Below the pieces are notes generated by a model that was not told where the DNA came from, did not search any database, and saw nothing but the letters and a program-made list of their open reading frames with translations. DNA of 6,623 bases from Fidelibacterota bacterium (lineage in GTDB: Bacteria > Fidelibacterota > UBA2242), in assembly GCA_030655795.1 (NCBI GenBank), contig JAUSPJ010000248.1, positions 1 to 6,623 of the forward strand. The letters run 5' to 3'. Positions within the stretch are counted from its first letter, which is position 1; each line of letters begins with the position of its first letter. This document shows, piece after piece, positions 1 through 5,608 of this stretch. The position numbers and the translations under genes are program-made.

Positions 1-2
1 TT

Positions 3-773
3 TTAGAAAAATTCTACAAAAGTAAATTTGAGTTCCCGGTTGAAATAATCCACCTTATTTCGATTTAACAGGATATTGTTGAAGTCAATTTCAAGGTGAA
101 ATCGCTGAACCATGGTCCAACGAATTCCGGCGTTGAGATAGCCCAATCCCTCGCCAAGCCCCAGTTTGTTGGTTTCGTTGTCATTCAATGCGGCGTCGTA
201 TTCCAGAACCAGGGATATCTCCGGATTAATGTCCTTATCCAAACCGATGAAAAACGACGGATCGCGGTCGCCATCGTTGTCTTCCAGTGGATTAAAGTTG
301 AAGCCGGCATGGAATCCCAGATTGCCGAGCAACCGGTAATTTTTACTGGCAACCAGGTAGAATCCTTTCGCTTTGGTGTCGTAGCGTTTGAGTGTATCTA
401 TATATGAGCCCTGTCCCTGAGAATTGAAACCTATCAGAAAGGCTGGCAACTTGGCGGATTCTTCAATAAACCGGTATTTGATTTCTACGCCCGGCTGATT
501 ATGCCATTGAATCTTCTGGTTGCCGATAATGCCGCCGCCGCCGTATGAGACGCCAAACATAAAGCGTTGTGAAATCCCGGCGGAAATACCCGCCAGCGCC
601 CCGCCTCCGCTGAACAGGCGAAATTCGGTCAGGTAGGCGCCCCTGGGAATAATACCGGCTGTCGGGACTGTTACCAGAGTAACGGGTTGGGGGTAGATAG
701 AGTTTTCCTGAGATACCGCCGGAATTTGGAGAATTACGATTGCTGTAAATAGCATTAAGATCAGTTTTTTCAT
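3..773 (-). CDS. Outer-membrane beta-barrel protein, YjbH-like, function unknown
   Basis: A 256-residue secreted protein, probably an outer-membrane beta-barrel; its substrate or role is unknown. Residues 1-21 are a signal peptide (MKK, hydrophobic stretch, AVS before Q22). The mature part has alternating hydrophobic and polar strands rich in Gly and aromatics, and ends in FVEFF, as barrels often do. Recognisable blocks are TAGIIPRGAY (38-47), a Gly-rich GVSYGGGGIIG (74-84), PGVEIKYR (94-101), KGFYLVASKNY (136-146), a DNDGDRDPSF acidic loop (165-174) and EYDAALND (191-198). From memory, this block order recurs in barrels of FCB metagenome genomes, sometimes labelled YjbH-like. The frame stays open to 824, but I chose ATG at 773: the signal peptide begins there, AGG lies about 9 bases upstream, and the promoter at 796-824 excludes the longer start. 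It is transcribed away from the small-protein operon. The barrel call is firm and the family name is not. Confidence 0.8.
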   Translation of the reverse strand: MKKLILMLFTAIVILQIPAVSQENSIYPQPVTLVTVPTAGIIPRGAYLTEFRLFSGGGALAGISAGISQRFMFGVSYGGGGIIGNQKIQWHNQPGVEIKYRFIEESAKLPAFLIGFNSQGQGSYIDTLKRYDTKAKGFYLVASKNYRLLGNLGFHAGFNFNPLEDNDGDRDPSFFIGLDKDINPEISLVLEYDAALNDNETNKLGLGEGLGYLNAGIRWTMVQRFHLEIDFNNILLNRNKVDYFNRELKFTFVEFF

Positions 774-795
774 AGAAGACCTATACATTTTGATA

Positions 796-824
796 AATAT
801 ACATTGAACGTGAAATAAAAGCAA
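796..824 (-). promoter_or_regulatory. Putative sigma70-type promoter of the minus-strand barrel gene
   Basis: Read on the minus strand, TTGCTT (819-824) is followed after exactly 17 bases by TATATT (796-801). The -10 matches consensus at 5 of 6 positions and the -35 at only 3 of 6. Transcription would begin near 789, giving a leader of about 16 bases before ATG at 773. Spacing and position are good, but the -35 is weak. Confidence 0.45.
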
Positions 825-853
825 CTACGATTACATGCTTGCGAATGTGAGTT

Positions 854-881
854 TTGACACAAAAATCGAATATCAAATAAT
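854..881 (+). promoter_or_regulatory. Putative upstream promoter (P1) of the small-membrane-protein operon
   Basis: TTGACA (854-859), a perfect -35, is followed after 16 bases by AATAAT (876-881), 5 of 6 to the -10 consensus. Its last base is the first base of the -35 of the next promoter, so the two would compete for polymerase. A start near 888 would give a leader of roughly 50 bases. Confidence 0.4.
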
Positions 882-909
882 TGACAGTCTCCCAAATGAA
901 CTCTATATT
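881..909 (+). promoter_or_regulatory. Strong sigma70-type promoter (P2) of the small-membrane-protein operon
   Basis: TTGACA (881-886), a perfect -35 box, is followed by an ideal 17-base spacer and TATATT (904-909), 5 of 6 to consensus. The predicted start is near 915-917, just upstream of the GGGAGG box at 931-936. This is the best promoter in the window, and it constrains where translation of the next gene can begin. Confidence 0.65.
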
Positions 910-930
910 TAACAAAGAAAATATTTTTGC

Positions 931-936
931 GGGAGG
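931..936 (+). promoter_or_regulatory. Strong ribosome binding site facing an ATA codon
   Basis: GGGAGG is a near-perfect anti-SD complement. Five bases later comes ATA (942-944), in frame with the following coding region. No ATG, GTG or TTG lies at a usable distance downstream. The only in-frame NTG nearby is TTG at 927, which is upstream of this box. The box therefore points to initiation at ATA. Confidence 0.7.
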
Positions 937-941
937 TTCAA

Positions 942-1160
942 ATAACAAAGCGAAAACAGAATAACAGGCCGAAAAAGAAAAATAAATTTTCCGTACCGTT
1001 TGATGTTGCGCTTTTAGTGGGCCTTGGCACCCTGATATTTATTTTACTTGTGTTAACTAACCGGGTGTGCAAGCCGAAAGATGATTTGAATATTCCCGAT
1101 TTTTCCATTAATATTAGACATTATTATGAGCAAATTAATACAGAGGGACTAACACTATGA
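942..1160 (+). CDS. Small single-pass membrane protein, unknown, probable ATA start
   Basis: A 72-residue protein of unknown function when started at ATA 942. Residues 2-15 are very basic (Lys, Arg, Asn), residues 20-39 form one hydrophobic membrane helix, one Cys (43) follows, and the last 30 residues are polar. The positive-inside rule puts the N-terminus in the cytoplasm and the tail in the periplasm. Size and topology resemble FtsL/FtsB-type or other small bitopic proteins, but I see no diagnostic motif or clear coiled coil, so I give no function. The start is odd: GGGAGG (931-936) faces ATA, whereas the alternative TTG at 927 precedes that box, has no SD of its own and lies only about 11 bases from the predicted transcription start. 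A sequencing error (ATG read as ATA) or a true rare start are both possible. Its stop overlaps the next start as ATGA (1157-1160). Confidence 0.65.
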   Translation: MTKRKQNNRPKKKNKFSVPFDVALLVGLGTLIFILLVLTNRVCKPKDDLNIPDFSINIRHYYEQINTEGLTL

Positions 1161-1336
1161 GAAATCTCGGTATTTTTATTTTTGTAATCGGTTTGCTGTT
1201 ACTGGTTTTGGATCCGACAATCATCCGCATTATCGGAATAATTGGCGCTGCGTTTGGGTTGTTTGCGCTACTGGTTCCGGATAAAGCCGCCGAAGTGATG
1301 GATAAATTCAAATCCAAAAAAAACAATAGCGCATAA
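1157..1336 (+). CDS. Small two-helix membrane protein, unknown
   Basis: A 59-residue protein (MRNLGIFIF... to ...SKKNNSA) of unknown function. Two hydrophobic helices, about residues 3-18 and 22-40, are joined by a short DPT turn, making a membrane hairpin. They are followed by a charged tail (PDKAAEVMDKFKSKK) expected in the cytoplasm, as is the N-terminus. Translation signals are good: GAGGG at 1143-1147, nine bases before ATG. The start overlaps the stop of the preceding gene (ATGA), so the two are surely co-transcribed and probably translationally coupled. Such coupling suggests a shared complex or fixed stoichiometry. A longer minus-strand frame covers this region, but it lacks an ATG start and SD and runs antisense to this well-signalled gene. 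No terminator is visible after it. Confidence 0.7.
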   Translation: MRNLGIFIFVIGLLLLVLDPTIIRIIGIIGAAFGLFALLVPDKAAEVMDKFKSKKNNSA

Positions 1337-1574
1337 GCGTTCATTAACATTCGCATTACCCGGATCAATTGCACGTTGTGACTGAAACCGTGTACAGTCA
1401 ATTTTGAATGGTACATTTTTTCAATTTCCTGCGCCAGAGTGATATGCTTGAGTTTTAATCTCCGGGCCAGAATAGCATTGCATATCTTGTTTGTCTGGCC
1501 TATATTTTTCCCTTGGTGAGTTCTAATAATACACGCAAAAAAAGATATCTGGAACAATTGGCATTGCCGGTAAA
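1337..1574 (+). other. 238-base gap with no convincing gene
   Basis: This is the longest non-coding stretch in the window. It has a 6-bp inverted repeat (TGACTG 1379-1384, CAGTCA 1395-1400) without a T-run, and a possible promoter at 1478-1506. The minus strand is open from a TTG at 1557 through the whole gap, and one plus frame is open from 1459 to 1614. Neither has an SD box or a family I recognise. It could hold decayed coding sequence, but this is not demonstrated. Confidence 0.5.
1478..1506 (+). promoter_or_regulatory. Possible promoter upstream of the 95-residue protein gene
   Basis: TTGCAT (1478-1483), 17 bases, then TATATT (1501-1506). The -10 is 5 of 6 to consensus and the -35 only 3 of 6. 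A start near 1513 would leave a leader of about 60 bases before ATG 1575. Suggestive only. Confidence 0.3.
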
Positions 1575-1862
1575 ATGGATTTTGAGCTGCGGGACATGTT
1601 TGAAGAGCCGTTAAAGACTAAAATTCTGACGCGACACGAAAAAGAGATGGGCATTCAGGTTGCAGAAATGGAAAAGTATAAATACATCTGCAGTCAGCAA
1701 GAGGGATGTGATATCGGCAAACGAGCTTACTTTGAGTGGACCCAGAAGTATGGGAAAAAAGTCCGCGAATGGTTAGAGTCCCTGTCCGATGATGACATTA
1801 ATCACCTTTTTGAGGCCCTGTCTGAACGAATTAAGCACTATATTTTTGAAAAAGCACATTGA
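1575..1862 (+). CDS. Small soluble helical protein, unknown
   Basis: A 95-residue, charged protein with no signal peptide or membrane segment, so probably cytoplasmic; function unknown. It appears all-helical, with helices around 12-40, 45-70 and 74-93. The middle carries KYKYICSQQEGCDIGKRAYFEW (34-55 region) with two Cys (39, 45), then KYGKKVREWLESL. From memory, the layout of an aromatic-rich helix, a 'GxDxGxxA...W' segment and a 'reW' helix resembles small uncharacterised proteins in Proteobacteria and Gemmatimonadota; I cannot name a family. The two Cys are not enough for a metal-site claim. ATG 1575 has no recognisable SD, unlike its neighbours, and no NTG occurs in frame between the upstream stop (1527) and 1575. 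ATG 1596 (residue 8) is an alternative start. Codon use looks like the neighbours, and the sequence is convincingly protein-like. Confidence 0.72.
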   Translation: MDFELRDMFEEPLKTKILTRHEKEMGIQVAEMEKYKYICSQQEGCDIGKRAYFEWTQKYGKKVREWLESLSDDDINHLFEALSERIKHYIFEKAH

Positions 1863-1885
1863 TGCTTTTATTATAGAAAAATATG

Positions 1886-1918
1886 GCCAAGACTACCGAT
1901 ATTTTGTATCGTTTTGGC
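1886..1918 (+). repeat. Imperfect two-part hairpin before the OPT promoter
   Basis: Outer arms GCCAA (1886-1890) and TTGGC (1914-1918) enclose inner arms CGATA (1897-1901) and TATCG (1907-1911) with a TTTTG loop. An asymmetric internal loop (6 and 2 bases) separates the two parts. It lies just downstream of the 95-residue gene and just upstream of the -35 of the OPT gene. It may be a weak terminator (TTTT at 1912-1915 follows the inner stem) or an operator; it may also be chance. Confidence 0.3.
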
Positions 1919-1922
1919 GATT

Positions 1923-1951
1923 TTAACAGGCGTGAATTTATTTGAAATAAT
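1923..1951 (+). promoter_or_regulatory. Putative sigma70-type promoter of the OPT transporter gene
   Basis: TTAACA (1923-1928), a 17-base spacer, and AATAAT (1946-1951); both boxes match consensus at 5 of 6. The predicted start, about 1958, falls immediately before GGAGGG (1960-1965), which is nine bases from ATG 1975. This gives a very short leader, much like the promoter-SD arrangement at 881-936. Confidence 0.5.
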
Positions 1952-1974
1952 ATCTTAGTGGAGGGCGGATAATT

Positions 1975-3990
1975 ATGGGAAAACAGGAACAGGTAAGATT
2001 ACCGGATAATGCGTACAGCAAGCTGAAAGACGATGAAGAATATGTGCCGGTAATTCCGGCCGGGAAAATCGTACCGGAGCTCACACCGTATTCGCTATTT
2101 TGGGGACTGTTTTATTCGGTGCTATTCTCTATGGCGGCAGCCTATCTGGGGCTGAAAATCGGCCAGGTTTTTGAGGCGGCTATACCGATTGCGATTCTGG
2201 CAGTCGGAACTTCAGTAATGCTCAAACGCAAAAACGCTCTGCAGGAAAATGTTATTATTCAGTCGATTGGATCTTCGTCGGGCGTAATCGTAGCCGGCGC
2301 GATTTTTACAATACCCGGTCTGTATATTCTGGGCCTTGACGTCAGTTTTATGCAGATTTTCTTAGCGTCTCTGTTTGGCGGTGTTTTGGGTATCCTGTTT
2401 TTAATTCCATTCAGAAAATATTTTGTTCAGGATATGCATGGTGAATTTCCCTTTCCTGAAGCAACGGCTACAACCGAAGTGATTATTGCCGGTGAATCGG
2501 GCGGTGAACAGGCAAAGGTCCTGGTCGTAGCGGCAGTCATCGGCGGTATATACGATTTTTGTGTTGCGGGACTGGGATTGTGGAAAGAGGTCGTTTCAAC
2601 CCAGGTTTTCCGCTGGGGCGCCTTTCTGTCGGATAAGTGGAAGTTAGTGTTAAAAATTAATATTGGCGCTGCTGTGACCGGATTAGGGTATATCATTGGG
2701 CTGAAATATGCGCTTATTATTGCTTGTGGTTCTTTTCTGGCCTGGTGGGTGCTGATTCCGGCGTTTTACTATGTGGGACAACACCTCGTTGAGCCCCTCT
2801 TGCCGGCAGCAATCCTGATCAGGGACATGCAGCCGCAGGAGATTTTTACAAATTATGTCCGTCATATTGGTATTGGCGGTATCGCCGCTGCGGGCATTAT
2901 CGGAATAATCAAATCATCGAAAATCATTGCCGGGGCCTTCAAACTGGCCGCTAATGAACTGACCGGCGGCATCCACGCAACTGCCGAAGAAGCCGTCCCC
3001 CGAACCCAAAAAGATATCAAAATGAAATGGATCGCCATTTTTCTGTTGACAACATTTATTGCGTTGTTCGTATTTTTTCTTTTTGGCGTTGTTGAAATGA
3101 ATTTTGGGCACGCCCTTGTCGGGATACTCATTGTATTAATTATTTCGTTTTTATTTACAACCGTGGCGGCTCGCGCCATTGCGCTGGTTGGGACCAATCC
3201 GGTTTCCGGAATGACCCTGATGACGCTGATTTTATCATCCGTGATTTTGCTAAAAGTCGGATTGACCGGAGAGAAGGGGATGCTGGCAGCATTGATTATT
3301 GGGGGTGTGGTCTGTACGGCGCTGTCAATGTCCGGGGCATTTATATCGGACTTGAAAATTGGTTACTGGCTGGGAACAACTCCACAGGTTCAGCAGCGCT
3401 ATAAATTTGCCGGAACACTGCTGGCGGCGTTGTCAGTAGGATTTGTTATTCTTGTGCTGAATAAGACCTTTGGCTTCGGTGCAGCGGCTGGACCAAATGC
3501 TTTGGAAGCGCCGCAGGCATCCGCGATGGCGGCAGTTATTGAGCCGTTAATGACCGGTTCACCGGCCCCGTGGACGCTCTATATTGCGGGTGTTTTTATG
3601 GCAATAATTTTGGAATTTATTGGCGTTCCGCCCCTGGCATTTGCACTGGGAATGTATCTGCCGATTTATCTGAATACTCCGATTCTGGCCGGTGGTCTGA
3701 TTGCACATTTTGTCGGAAAATCCGCTGATAACCAGGAACTTGTTAAAAAACGCAAGGAAAAAGGGACGCTGATTGCATCGGGATTTATTGCCGGTGGTGC
3801 GATAATGGGAGTTGTAGCGGCGTTTATTATTTTCTTTGGGCAGAGAATCTTTGGTGATAACTGGACACTGATGCAGGCGGTCGGCACCGAACACTGGGCG
3901 GAATCAGCCGGCGGTGAAATTCTCGGTTTTGTGATGTTTATCTTAATACTGGTTTATTTGTACTGGGATTCAACACGGATCAAAGAGTAG
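1975..3990 (+). CDS. OPT-family oligopeptide / metal-chelate transporter
   Basis: A 671-residue inner-membrane secondary transporter of the oligopeptide transporter (OPT) family. Members couple proton flow to uptake of small peptides or metal chelates; the substrate here cannot be read from sequence. Hydrophobic segments run throughout (about 14-16), after a polar N-terminus of about 35 residues. OPT landmarks in order: VFEAAIPIAIL (65-75), SIGSSSGVIVAGAIFTIPGL (98-117), GEFPFPEATATTEVI (156-170, the GELPFPxGTAxAEV signature), YIIGLKYA (239-246), GTNPVSGMT (406-414), DLKIGYWLGTTPQVQQ (459-474) and the C-terminal APQASAMAAVIEPLMTG (512-528) with LAFALGMYLPIYLNTPI (554-570). The length suits a complete bacterial member and no frame break is seen. 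GGAGGG at 1960-1965 fixes the start. Promoter elements precede it, and no terminator separates it from the lipoprotein gene 68 bases downstream. Confidence 0.95.
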   Translation: MGKQEQVRLPDNAYSKLKDDEEYVPVIPAGKIVPELTPYSLFWGLFYSVLFSMAAAYLGLKIGQVFEAAIPIAILAVGTSVMLKRKNALQENVIIQSIGSSSGVIVAGAIFTIPGLYILGLDVSFMQIFLASLFGGVLGILFLIPFRKYFVQDMHGEFPFPEATATTEVIIAGESGGEQAKVLVVAAVIGGIYDFCVAGLGLWKEVVSTQVFRWGAFLSDKWKLVLKINIGAAVTGLGYIIGLKYALIIACGSFLAWWVLIPAFYYVGQHLVEPLLPAAILIRDMQPQEIFTNYVRHIGIGGIAAAGIIGIIKSSKIIAGAFKLAANELTGGIHATAEEAVPRTQKDIKMKWIAIFLLTTFIALFVFFLFGVVEMNFGHALVGILIVLIISFLFTTVAARAIALVGTNPVSGMTLMTLILSSVILLKVGLTGEKGMLAALIIGGVVCTALSMSGAFISDLKIGYWLGTTPQVQQRYKFAGTLLAALSVGFVILVLNKTFGFGAAAGPNALEAPQASAMAAVIEPLMTGSPAPWTLYIAGVFMAIILEFIGVPPLAFALGMYLPIYLNTPILAGGLIAHFVGKSADNQELVKKRKEKGTLIASGFIAGGAIMGVVAAFIIFFGQRIFGDNWTLMQAVGTEHWAESAGGEILGFVMFILILVYLYWDSTRIKE

Positions 3991-4058
3991 CTGTATTCCA
4001 GCGCACGTTTTAATATTTATAAAATGTGTATGTTCAATAAAAACAGGGAGGAATAGAG

Positions 4059-5147
4059 ATGAATAAATCTATATTAATTGTTGGGCTTGTAGCGATGCTG
4101 CTGTTTGCTCCGGCCTGTGAAAATCTTTTTTCTAACGATGATGAAGAGGAGCTAAATCAAAACCTGATTGGCGTCTGGTATCGTTATTCATTGATCAAAG
4201 ATGGCGTTCAATACGGATTTCCGGCATTAGTCAAATTGCTGAAAAATGGTAGTGGTACTATTGAGAGCCTGGATGAACCGGACCAGGAAGAACCTTCCTT
4301 TGATTCGTTTGTGTGGGCGACGGATGGCGCTACGATTACGATCACCGATGAAAATGACAGCACTGTCTGGAGTGGGTCTTTTACATTGAGCGACAATAAT
4401 ACTGTGGTCCGCTTTACGTACAGTTCAGAGGGTCATTCCTACGACGAGATATATGTGAAATACACTGGTGGAAAAGATGCCGCGTTGATTGGAACCTGGA
4501 TTATGGTAAACACCAAAATTGGGATTGAAGAACCGCTGACGGTCCAACGGATTGTATTTAGCCAGGACGGCACCGCAACCGACTACCGGATTGATGATCT
4601 GGAAGAGATACAGGGAGATGTAACGGAACAAAATTTGGAAATTGACATCTTTACCTGGAACACATCGGGTAATTATCTGATTGTTTTCGATGAGGGCGAT
4701 CAGATACCAATGGTAATCCAGTATTCGATAAATGATGCTGTGTTTATCGGCACGGCTTACAATGATGAGGGTTTGACCGAAGAGTTTACCTTTGTCAAAG
4801 ATACCGGTGAGATTGATCCGGTTGGCGTAGGTACCTGGCTACTCTCTTCTGTGACTATTGATGGTGTCCAAAATCCGATCCCCGGTCTTCAGATTATTCT
4901 TGATTTGAGTGATGACATGAGTGGTACGTGGACGGTAACGACGACATTTACGGGCACACAATCCTATACATTTAACTGGAAAACGAATAGCGGTTATGTA
5001 TTTGTATATCGGTCCGAAATGCCCCAGATTGCCTGGGTTAAGAAATATCAAATTTCCGGGAATACAATGACACTGAAGACCGAAACGGAATATTATGAAG
5101 GATATGGCTGGGTAACGGCGGAATATACGTTTACGCGGTCGCAATAG
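4059..5147 (+). CDS. Secreted probable lipoprotein with three tandem lipocalin-like repeats
   Basis: A 362-residue exported protein of unknown function. Residues 1-19 form a signal peptide. FAPAC20 resembles a lipobox, though Ala-Pro at -3 and -2 is non-canonical, so lipidation is likely but not certain. An acidic linker (NDDEEE, 26-31) follows. The rest is three diverged beta-rich repeats of about 100 residues, each opening with a G[V/T]W (LIGVW 36-40, LIGTW 143-147, GVGTW 256-260), with a central F[V/T/N]W (84-86, 198-200, 305-307) and closing strands such as EIYVKYTG (130-137), EFTFVKDTG (242-250) and EYTFTRSQ (355-362). The GxW start and anti-parallel strand pattern recall lipocalin-like domains of Bacteroidota lipoproteins. 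GGGAGG (4046-4051) lies seven bases before ATG. It follows the OPT gene by 68 bases and may share its transcript; the terminator at 5171-5203 ends it. Confidence 0.85.
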   Translation: MNKSILIVGLVAMLLFAPACENLFSNDDEEELNQNLIGVWYRYSLIKDGVQYGFPALVKLLKNGSGTIESLDEPDQEEPSFDSFVWATDGATITITDENDSTVWSGSFTLSDNNTVVRFTYSSEGHSYDEIYVKYTGGKDAALIGTWIMVNTKIGIEEPLTVQRIVFSQDGTATDYRIDDLEEIQGDVTEQNLEIDIFTWNTSGNYLIVFDEGDQIPMVIQYSINDAVFIGTAYNDEGLTEEFTFVKDTGEIDPVGVGTWLLSSVTIDGVQNPIPGLQIILDLSDDMSGTWTVTTTFTGTQSYTFNWKTNSGYVFVYRSEMPQIAWVKKYQISGNTMTLKTETEYYEGYGWVTAEYTFTRSQ

Positions 5148-5170
5148 AGGTATAAACGATTATATCGGAG

Positions 5171-5203
5171 AGGGATTGGCCTTGACCGGTCAATCCCTTT
5201 TTT
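5171..5203 (+). terminator. Rho-independent terminator after the lipoprotein gene
   Basis: An 11-bp stem with one G-U pair (5171-5181 with 5188-5198) has a six-base loop TTGACC and is followed by six T (5198-5203). It begins 23 bases after the stop of the plus-strand lipoprotein gene. The T-run touches the stop codon (5202-5204) of the convergent cytochrome gene. On the minus strand there is no T-run after the stem, so it is one-directional. Confidence 0.9.
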
Positions 5204-5597
5204 AATTGTTTTTCGCGCCCTGGTAAATCCAGTCTTCAATCAACTTAATTTCGATTCCCTGAAGATAAGGACCTCCCTGTGGCATCCGATATGGAAGGGT
5301 GGTTTGTTCATCGCTGGCAATGGACTCGTATAAGAGGCTCTGGTAGGGGTAGCCGGCCACCACAAGATGGTCGGGGTGATTACTGTTGCCGCTCATGAGA
5401 GATTCATAGGTGGATAAATCGAGATTACCCGGGCTGGCATTATCGAAATGGCAGCGAACACATTGTGCTTTAAAAATCGGTAGAATTTTATCCTTAAAGC
5501 TGACATCTTGGTTATCTGTGCTTGGACAGGAGGAAAACAATAGTAACAGAATAGATATAAAAGGGATTAATTTCTTTACGAAAAAACATGTCTTCAT
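5202..5597 (-). CDS. Monohaem cytochrome c lipoprotein (planctomycete-type domain)
   Basis: A 131-residue exported cytochrome c domain protein, presumably an envelope electron carrier. Residues 1-23 are a signal sequence ending FSSC24, an acceptable lipobox, so it is probably membrane-anchored. The domain runs from about 33 to 129: IFKAQCVRCH (41-50) carries the CxxCH haem-binding site (C46, C49, His50 as ligand); then GNLDLSTYESLMSG (57-70); YRMPQGGPYL (103-112), where Met105 is the likely sixth ligand; and a C-terminal helix EIKLIEDWIYQGA (116-128). This order matches 'planctomycete-type cytochrome c' domains (PSCyt1-like), usually parts of larger proteins but also found alone. AGGAG (5604-5608) precedes ATG 5597 by six bases. 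It is the last visible gene of a minus-strand operon, 11 bases after the PorV/PorQ-like barrel. The redox partner is unknown. Confidence 0.9.
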   Translation of the reverse strand: MKTCFFVKKLIPFISILLLLFSSCPSTDNQDVSFKDKILPIFKAQCVRCHFDNASPGNLDLSTYESLMSGNSNHPDHLVVAGYPYQSLLYESIASDEQTTLPYRMPQGGPYLQGIEIKLIEDWIYQGAKNN

Positions 5598-5608
5598 TAC
5601 TTACTCCT

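Noticed and set aside
96..407. A 103-codon plus-strand frame opposite the first barrel gene
   Set aside because: It is antisense to a gene with a clear signal peptide and family motifs, and its own sequence shows no domain.
774..824. Longer N-terminus of the first barrel protein, starting at 824
   Set aside because: It would put 17 extra residues before an obvious signal peptide and would begin inside the predicted -35 box.
1379..1400. Inverted repeat TGACTG / CAGTCA as a terminator of the small-protein operon
   Set aside because: Six pairs, a ten-base loop and no following T-run are too weak for a terminator.
1135..1557. A 140-codon minus-strand frame covering the 59-residue gene and the gap after it
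   Set aside because: It starts at TTG without an SD, and its second half is antisense to a well-signalled gene with an ATGA overlap. I recognise no family in it.
1459..1614. Open plus-strand frame of 51 codons ending inside the 95-residue gene
   Set aside because: It has no ATG and no SD, overlaps a better gene in another frame, and its sequence matches no family I know.
2427..3894. Several minus-strand frames of 60-111 codons opposite the OPT gene
   Set aside because: All lie antisense to a complete transporter with conserved motifs along its length, and their compositions look like mirror reads of membrane codons.
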